From the NCBI GenBank assembly GCA_019454045.1, contig SKCR01033650.1, positions 124,001 to 188,000 on the forward strand: 64,000 nucleotides of DNA, given 5' to 3'. The position numbers were made by a program, and so were the translations under genes. The notes beneath the pieces were generated by a model. That model saw only the letters and a list, made by a program, of their open reading frames with translations, had not been told where the DNA came from and did not search any database. Below are positions 57,271 to 64,000 of the stretch, piece by piece; position 1 is the stretch's first letter; each line of letters starts with the position of its first letter. Source of the stretch: Zanthoxylum bungeanum. Its lineage: Eukaryota > Streptophyta > Magnoliopsida > Sapindales > Rutaceae.

Positions 57271-58576
57271 TAATACAGAATGGATTTATGGTAACAGAAT
57301 ATACTAATGTGCACTTTCATTATAACAATTTTAGGTCCCCACAAACTTTGGATCTTGTTCTACCTAGTGCTTTACATTTGGATTAAAGATATGTAATTAT
57401 TAATTCTAACACATGCTAAGAACTTTCATTATTGTCAAGAGTTTCTAATGCATGGCTCTCTTTTAACATGATGGATGTTTGATTGATTTTACATGAAAAA
57501 TCCCATTGATTTTTTGAGTGATCTCTAAAAAAAAATTAAAAATATTTGACATTATTTCTAAAATTAGGTACTGTTTTTTTCTTTTTTTGGGTCAAAACTG
57601 CAAATTTCATAAAATTATAAAACAGTGAAAAAAATTTATCATCATTGTATTGGTTTAGCAAATGATTAAGAATGATATTAGTTAGTTCCTTATAATTTAG
57701 TGAGTGAACTTAACGTGCATGGCACGGGATTCCATTCAACTCAATTTTATCAAAAAATAAGAAGCAACTCATGTTAAATTTGTCTTTGATTTTGTCATAT
57801 ACATAATACATGTATTTAGTTTCAATACATGACATCAGACCAGGAATGATCATGAGTTTTCTTTAGTTTTATATGGCCACATACAAGTTATTAAAAATAA
57901 GCTACTTATCGATAAAGGATATATATATATATATATGTCATATTATAAACTAAAATTAAAATTTCTCTGAATTCAATATATTAATTTTGAGTCAAATTTA
58001 AAAACTCGACCTATCTGGTCCGTGTAGACTAACCAGCCGATTTTTAAAAATATGGCATATTTTTTTTCCCAATTAATTGTGCAAGTTTATAAGGCTACAA
58101 TTGTGGACTAACCAGCCATTTTAAGACATAGTTGCTTAGCAACCCATTTGCCTAAGCCAGCCCAATTTCTGCCCATATTGATAGGACTTATGATGGCTAA
58201 TGGGCCTAAATGAACTGCAAATCTTAATAGATGGCCTTTAATTTTTCTGAATCCAAGTCCATGTTTTTGTCTTTAATTTGAACCCACAAGCAATCCTATA
58301 ATTTTCTTTGTTCAAGAACCCTTTTGATTAACAAGTTTAGCTTTACTTTTAGCTCAGAGGGTCCTGAAACAAACTACTACCACTACTGAAATTATTATTA
58401 TTATTATTATTTAGTTATACTTAAAAATATTATAATGTAATAATTACACGGTCATAATAGCTCGAATATAAACTTATGATATCATAAGACACAAACTTAG
58501 TTAAGATAAAATCTAACAACATAAAACAATATATGTACTATGTGTTTCTCGTAATCAGTAGAGATAAATATATACA

Positions 58577-58834
58577 CCTAAAACTATTTAGGAATCGTAG
58601 GAATTAAGGGACCAACCTGGTCTCTCTACCAATCCGTAAACCGCTGGTTTAAAAAAATGTCAATCCGAACCAAACCGTTATTTAATGGTTTGATTTGAGA
58701 GATAAAAAAACCGGACCGTAAAATATGATTTGGTTCGGTTTTTAGCAAAAACCGAACCAAACCGAACCGCACCCACCCCTAAAAATTATGTAGAAACCGT
58801 AGGAATTAAGGGACCAGCCTGGTCTCCCTACCTC
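58577..58834. repeat. ~50 bp direct duplication around a hAT-like CGGTTC fragment
   Basis: AGGAATTAAGGGACCA...CCTGGTCTC occurs at about 58595 and 58800. Between the copies, 58630-58780 is rich in AACCAAACCG and ends CCGCACCCACCCCTA, a TAGGGGTGGGTGCGG end on the other strand. The opposite terminal repeat is not visible. Confidence 0.65.
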
Positions 58835-58946
58835 GGTCTCAGTGTAAAGTCAGTAACTATAAATCTCTAATTAGAAGTGAAACAATATAATACACACATT
58901 GTACATAAATCTTTGACAACAATGTACAATCAATCTAATACAAGAC

Positions 58947-59285
58947 AATGGATCTATGAAACTATGCAAATGTCCCGACAAGCACCGTAAAGCTATAATA
59001 TTCACCACCGGATATACTCATTTAGCTCCGACCAAATCTTTTGTACATCGTAAAAAAGATTATTATTCCTGCATAAAACAGAAAATATAAAACCAACACA
59101 AATATTGGACAATTAATAGATCTATGAGACTATGCAAATGTCTCGAGAAGCATCATAAAGTTATAGTCTTCACCACTAGATCGACTCATTTAACCCGCAC
59201 CAAATTTGTTATACACCGTCAAAAAGATTATTATTCATGCATAAAACATAAAATATAAAACCAACACAAATATTGGACATTTACC
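58947..59285. repeat. ~171 bp tandem duplication
   Basis: TGGATCTATGAAACTATGCA (58947) is followed about 170 bp later by TAGATCTATGAGACTATGCA; the units share AAAAAGATTATTATTC and AAACCAACACAAATATTGGA. Non-coding. Confidence 0.82.
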
Positions 59286-60741
59286 ACCACAAAAGAGTTA
59301 GATCCACAAATCAAGAGATCTGGAAGTTAAAAAAAATTAGATAAAAAGTAAAAACAAAGAAGGGCTGTCTATTGGTTTAACGGATGAGAAATTCTGAAGA
59401 ACCAATGACAGTCGGAGGGAGGGTAAAATGGGGAGGGGAAGAGATGATGAAAAAGAAAAATACAAATGAAGAAACATGGAGAGGAAAAAGATGAAGAAGG
59501 AGAAGGGGAGGGGAAAGAGGAGTTCCTCTGCCGCCACATCATCATCATCATCAATATTTTAAGAGAATAAAAATATCATTTTATTAATAAAATTATTATA
59601 TAGATGTTATGTTATCACAATTATATAATATATTTTTTTCATTAATAGGAATGTAGGGACTTACTAATCATTGCATTTTATAATTTGGATAGTTGAGGTA
59701 TCAAATGTGATAAAACTGTGCCAAAATAACTTTTTTTTCATGCCCAATTCAAACAAAGTTCCACGTTTTTATTAATAAACAATTTGTGAGGGACCCTTTT
59801 TTGAAATTTCATTATCCATCCATCCCTTTCTTTTTAATAAATATTTTGCATTTCAAACAAAGCCGGCTTTGGGCCCTAGCCAACGTAGGCCACTGCTTAA
59901 AAGCCCTATTTTTTGGAAAAAAATTTTGAACCCCAAATTATATTTTTCATTTCCTAATTTATTTACTATGTTTTTATTTATTTATTTTTCTCAAATTTAT
60001 TTAAATGATGAACATTGATAGTATGATGAGTTTTGTAAAATAGAGAAATGGGTCACAAAGAGTCTAAGTCTATCTCATTTATTAGTTTTATTTTTTGATA
60101 ATAATTCAGAAGGTATTTATACAATCTACAATTCTTATATCGACATCAAACTAGAGCCGGTTTTGACTCAAACAGTACCAATTATTTTACAAAATGAATA
60201 GACCTTGTCTTCTATTTGTCATATGTAATTTTCTTCACTCATTTTTTATCCTTTGAATTATTTTTTATAATTTGATTGGATTTTACGATTCGAAAAATAG
60301 ACTACATGTGATTTGTATTTTATTGTGGAGAAATCGATAGAGAATGAGAGTTTGTGACATTTGAAGTGAGTGAAATTCATTAAAAGAAAATAAAATGATA
60401 AGACTTAATTTGAATTATTCAATACTGATATTTTTTTTTATTTGTCTTCAATATGGATTTTGGTTACAAAAAATAATAAAACGTGTTTAATTTTGAATGA
60501 AAATTGATCATCCCACCCCTCCTGACACACTGACACACTCCCCTCCCACTTTATTTCATTGCAAATTTACTAAATTATCCCTCTCATTATCAAATTTGAC
60601 TTTGCAAATTATTGATCAAAAAATAAGTCATCCCTTGGACGTCATCCAAGGGATTAGTTTTTTTTTTTTTTTAATTTTTTTTTTAAATCCGAAAAAAGGT
60701 TTTATAATTTTTTAAAAAAATATTTTTTTTATTAAAAGTTG

Positions 60742-60928
60742 TGTTGATTCCGATTCTGTTAAAAATAGGAAAATATCTTTAAGATTGCTAGAGATATGGT
60801 AATTGATTGTATGTAATTATGGGTAGATTTATCTTCCTTTTATAGAGAAGACTGAAGAAGATATATATGGCCAATTATTGTATAGTTTAAAACAAGAAAA
60901 TAAAAAGGGGGTTTCCTCAATTTCTTCA
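60742..60928 (+). repeat. Element G 5' LTR
   Basis: TGTTGATTCCG...CAATTTCTTCA, 187 bp, with a TTTTATAGAG TATA-like box near 60838. The left boundary is inferred from the TG start because the partner LTR is outside the window. Confidence 0.7.
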
Positions 60929-60937
60929 TGGTATCAG
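60929..60937 (+). other. Element G primer-binding site
   Basis: TGGTATCAG directly follows the LTR; the next bases (TAGG) depart from the usual AGC of the initiator tRNA-Met match. Confidence 0.7.
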
Positions 60938-60995
60938 TAGGTTGATCCTAGGGTTTCTTTTTTACTTTTTCCGGCGACACTATTCTGGCATCACT

Positions 60996-61110
60996 TTTCA
61001 CGCGCACTGTTCACACGCACTGTTCACGCGCACTGTTCATTGTCACTGTTCACGGGTACTGTTCACGCGCACTGTTCATCGTCACTGTTCACTCTTCGGC
61101 GCCACTGTTC
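60996..61110 (+). repeat. CACTGTTCACGCG minisatellite in element G
   Basis: About eight or nine copies of CACTGTTCAC followed by GCG, ACG, GGG or TCGT, roughly 12-15 bp each, between the primer site and the first gag codons. Confidence 0.9.
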
Positions 61111-61116
61111 CCTGCC

Positions 61117-61364
61117 ATGGCCGACCCGAGCAGTAATCATCCTCCCCGCCCATCCATGGAAAACCACCACATCCTCCTAAGGCTAAGGTTGCTCAAGTTG
61201 ATCTTTCCCCGTCCTCGGACTACTTCGACCAGCCCTCTCAAAATGTTACTCTGTCTGAAGCCGAATATGCAGCTTTCCTCCAGTATCAGGCCTCTCAGTC
61301 CTCGTCATCTGCTTCCGTTGCTCATACTGGTAATTCTGTTGCCTGCATCACTCAGTCCTCCCCA
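61117..61364 (+). pseudogene. Element G gag, most of it deleted
   Basis: ATG 61117 opens MADPSSNHPPRPSMENHH. The frame then changes near 61170, and the gag/protease linker starts at once (PPKAKVAQVDLSPSSDY, then LSEAEYAAFLQYQASQ). The several-hundred-residue capsid domain and zinc knuckle expected between them are missing. Confidence 0.75.
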
Positions 61365-64000
61365 TTGGGCCCATGGGTCTTGGACTCTGGCGCCTCTGAT
61401 CATATTTCTGGTAATCCAAAACTTTTGTATTCTTTAACTAGTTCTCATTCTCTTCCTATGGTTACTCTTGCTAATGGTTCTAAAACTATCGCTAAAGGAA
61501 TTGGACAAGCCTCTCATGTTCCTTCCTTACCTCTGAAATTGTGCTTTATGTACCGGGTTATCCTTTCAATCTTATTTCTGTTAGTAAACTCACTCATGAT
61601 CTGAATTGTTCTGTCACCTTTCTTAATCATTCTGTTATTGTACAGGACCAGGGTACGGGACGGACGATTGGTACAGGACGTGAGTCACAAGGCCTTTATC
61701 ATCTCACGCAGTCATTGCCTGCGGTCGCTTGCACCTCCACTGATTCTGCTGATGTTCTCCACAACCGTTTGGGTCACCCCAGTCTCTCTAAGCTTCAGAA
61801 GCTAGTTCCGCAACTTTCTTCATTATCTTCACTTCCATGTGAGTCGTGTCAACTTGGGAAACATACTCGTGTACGATTTCCCAATCGAGTCAATAATCGG
61901 GCTGCGTCCCCTTTTGCGTTAGTTCATTCCGATGTTTGGGGTCCGTGTCGTGTCAATTCTGTTATGGGATTTCGGTATTTTGTGACATTTATTGATGATT
62001 ACTCTCGAAATACTTGGCTATTTTTAATGAAAGATCGCTCTGAGTTATTTCCTATTTTTCGAAAATTTTGTGCTGAAATCAAAACTCAATTTGATGTTCC
62101 CGTGTATTTCGTAGTGATAATGCTCGGGAGTATTTTTCTGCTCCTTTTACCACCTTTATCTCATCTCAAGGTATTCTACATGAGTCATCTTGTGTCTATA
62201 CACCCCAACAAAATGGTCTAGCTGAACGTAAAAACCGACATCTCATTGAGACGGCTCGTACCTTATTAATCCATAACCATATACCATTTCGTTTCTGGGG
62301 GGATGCAGTTCTTACTGCTTGCTATCTCATTAATCGTATGCCTTCTTCTGTTTTACAAGACCAAATTCCCCACTCTATCTTATTTCCCAACCAACCTCTC
62401 TATTCGGTCCCTCTTCGCATATTTGGTTGTGTGTGTTTTGTCCATAATCTAACCCCGGGACAGGATAAACTTTCTGCTAAATCTACTAAATGCATCTTCT
62501 TAGGATATTCCCGACTTCAAAAAGGGTACCGATGTTATTCTCCAGCTAATAACCGCTACTTTATCTCTGCCGACGTCACATTCTTCGAGTCATCACCTTA
62601 CTTCTCTCCTCATACCCCGACTCTTCCCGCCCCTTCTCCGGTACTACCTGTTCCATTCTTTCATCCTACACTTGAGACTATGTCACCATCACGTCCTCTT
62701 CAGGTATATCACCGTCGTCCTCGATCTCTATCTTCCGCTGGCACTGACACTGCAGCCACTGACTCACAACCTGCTCCAGCTCCTGCCCGTACATTGGACC
62801 TTCCTGGCCCAATTTCCACCAGTAAAGGTATTCGTTCCACTCGTAATCCACATCCTATTTATACATTTCTCAGTTATCATCGTTTATCTGCTCCATATTT
62901 TGCTTTTGTCTCCACCTTGTCTTCTGTTCCTCTTCCTAGAACTGTCCATGAGGCTTTGTCTGATCCAGGATGGAAACAAGCAATGATAGATGAAATGGCT
63001 GCTTTACACTCAAGTGGCACTTGGGATTTGGTTCCGTTACCCCCTGGGAAATCTACAGTTGGTTGTCGATGGGTTTATGCGGTGAAAGTTGGTCCTGATG
63101 GGCAGATTGATCGACTCAAGGCTCGCCTTGTTGCTAAAGGTTATACCCAGATATTTGGTTTGGACTATGGTGACACTTTTTCTCCTGTAGCCAAAATTGC
63201 TTCCGTCCGCTGTTTCTCTCCATGGCTGCTATGCGTCACTGGCCACTCTATCAGTTGGACATCAAGAATGCATTCCTTCATGGAGACCTCCAAGAGGAAG
63301 TCTATATGGAGCAACCATCTGGTTTTGTTGCTCAGGGGGAGTATGGTCTGGTTTGTCGGCTTCGTCGCTCTCTGTATGGTCTCAAACAGTCTCCTCGTGC
63401 TTGGTTTGGGAGATTCAGTACTGTCATTCAGAAATTTGGTATGACTCGTAGCGAGGCAGACCACTCGGTTTTCTATCGCCATTCCAATGGCCAATGCATT
63501 TACTTGGTTGTATATGTGGATGATATAGTCATTACTGGAAGTGACCAAGAGGGAATTCGACAGCTGAAAACACATTTATTTAATCATTTTCAGACTAAAG
63601 ATTTGGGACTACTAAAGTACTTCCTTGGCATAGAAGTAGCTCAATCTTATACTGGTATAGTCATCTCTCAGAGAAAATATGCTATAGACATTCTTCAAGA
63701 AACAGGCATGTTAGATTGTAAACCTGTTGACACGCCCATGGATCCAAATGTTAAACTTCTGCCAAAAGAGGGGGAGCCATTGGAAAACCCTGAGGAGTAC
63801 ATGAAACTAGTTGGAGAACCGCTAAAAGATCCTGGACGATATAGGCGGTTAGTTGGAAAGTTGAACTATCTTACAATTACTCGCCCAGATATCTCATTCG
63901 CAGTCAGTGTGCTTAGCCAATTCCTGCAAACTCCATGTGAAAGTCATTGGGATGCTGTCATACGTATTCTTAAGTATATCAAGAAAGCGCCAGGACAAAG
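61365..64000 (+). pseudogene. Element G protease-integrase-reverse transcriptase, frameshifted, runs off the end
   Basis: 61365-61545: protease (WVLDSGASDHISG, catalytic DSGA). A one-base change near 61543 leads to 61541-62110: integrase zinc domain (HNRLGHPS...CESCQLGKH) and the first catalytic Asp (FIDDYSRNTW). A change near 62108 leads on to the rest of integrase and the connection region (62338 onward), then reverse transcriptase from about 62990 ([19 protein letters not shown]). A further change near 63213 is followed by LVVYVDDIVITG at about 63505-63540 and the start of RNase H at the window edge. The catalytic motifs seen are intact. Confidence 0.9.

Larger units (their letters stand above)
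57271..60741. other. Intergenic DNA with small duplications and simple repeats
   Basis: No gene seen. Contains (AT)n near 57920, (ATT)n near 58390-58411, the duplicated segments listed separately, T and A tracts near 60660-60730, and a small hairpin ATCCCTTGG...CCAAGGGAT at about 60630-60655. ORFs at 59337-59554 are low-complexity CT-rich sequence. Confidence 0.55.
60742..64000 (+). mobile_element. Element G: Copia retrotransposon with short LTR, incomplete in window
   Basis: A 187 bp 5' LTR, TGGTATCAG primer site, small gag remnant, protease, integrase, reverse transcriptase; RNase H is cut by the window end. The short LTR and the sequence style suggest an Ale/Retrofit-type element (inference). 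Three single-base frame changes interrupt an otherwise well-kept pol, so it looks younger than A or Copia-1. No second LTR in the window. Confidence 0.88.

Noticed and set aside
59337..59554. Small hydrophobic Ser/Pro/Phe ORFs on the - strand
   Set aside because: Low-complexity CT-rich sequence with no start context or homology.

Overview
This window is nuclear DNA from a flowering plant, most likely a eudicot. It has spliced genes with GT-AG introns, plant LTR retrotransposons (Copia, Athila/Tat-type Gypsy), hAT transposons and tRNA-derived SINEs in AT-rich sequence. Only about the first 6 kb is gene space; most of the rest is layered transposable elements.

1-6.7 kb: the last exon of a clavaminate synthase-like (TauD-type 2-oxoglutarate) dioxygenase on the + strand converges on a complete 11-exon LysM receptor-like kinase on the - strand. 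Its spliced product is 663 residues, recognisable as the LYK3 (At1g51940) type. 6.7-17.8 kb: a truncated hAT element carrying a small hAT MITE, then a complete - strand Copia element (Copia-1) with a second, internally deleted hAT inserted at its gag start codon. 17.8-21.9 kb: old intergenic DNA with a degraded SINE, a promoter-like island, a 1.3 kb imperfect inverted repeat and a better SINE.

21.9-55.7 kb is one nested retrotransposon stack in which nearly every boundary can be read from target-site duplications (TSDs). Element A (Copia, + strand) is the outermost. Element B (Copia, - strand, same family as Copia-1) sits inside A's 5' LTR (TSD ATTAC). B received three insertions: C (Tat-like Gypsy, TSD GATGC/GATGT) in its left LTR, D (Athila-like Gypsy, TSD GTTCA) in its reverse transcriptase/RNase H region, and E (3.5 kb solo LTR, TSD GGTAC) in its right LTR. 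C contains a further solo LTR, F (TSD GTATG). The order read from the sequence is A, then B, then C/D/E, then F after C.

The most unusual content is in D. It has lost its reverse transcriptase, RNase H and integrase core by a deletion that joins protease in frame to the integrase C-terminus. Downstream, between the polyprotein and the 3' LTR, it carries an uninterrupted 155-codon cysteine-motif ORF of unknown function and an intronless, frameshifted copy of a LONELY GUY (LOG) cytokinin-activating enzyme. This looks like a host gene captured by a retrotransposon.

55.7-64 kb: a degraded hAT remnant, another SINE, 3.5 kb of intergenic DNA with small duplications, and the 5' part of a third type of Copia element (G), which lacks most of gag and runs off the window end. 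No CRISPR, operon, rRNA or tRNA gene was found.
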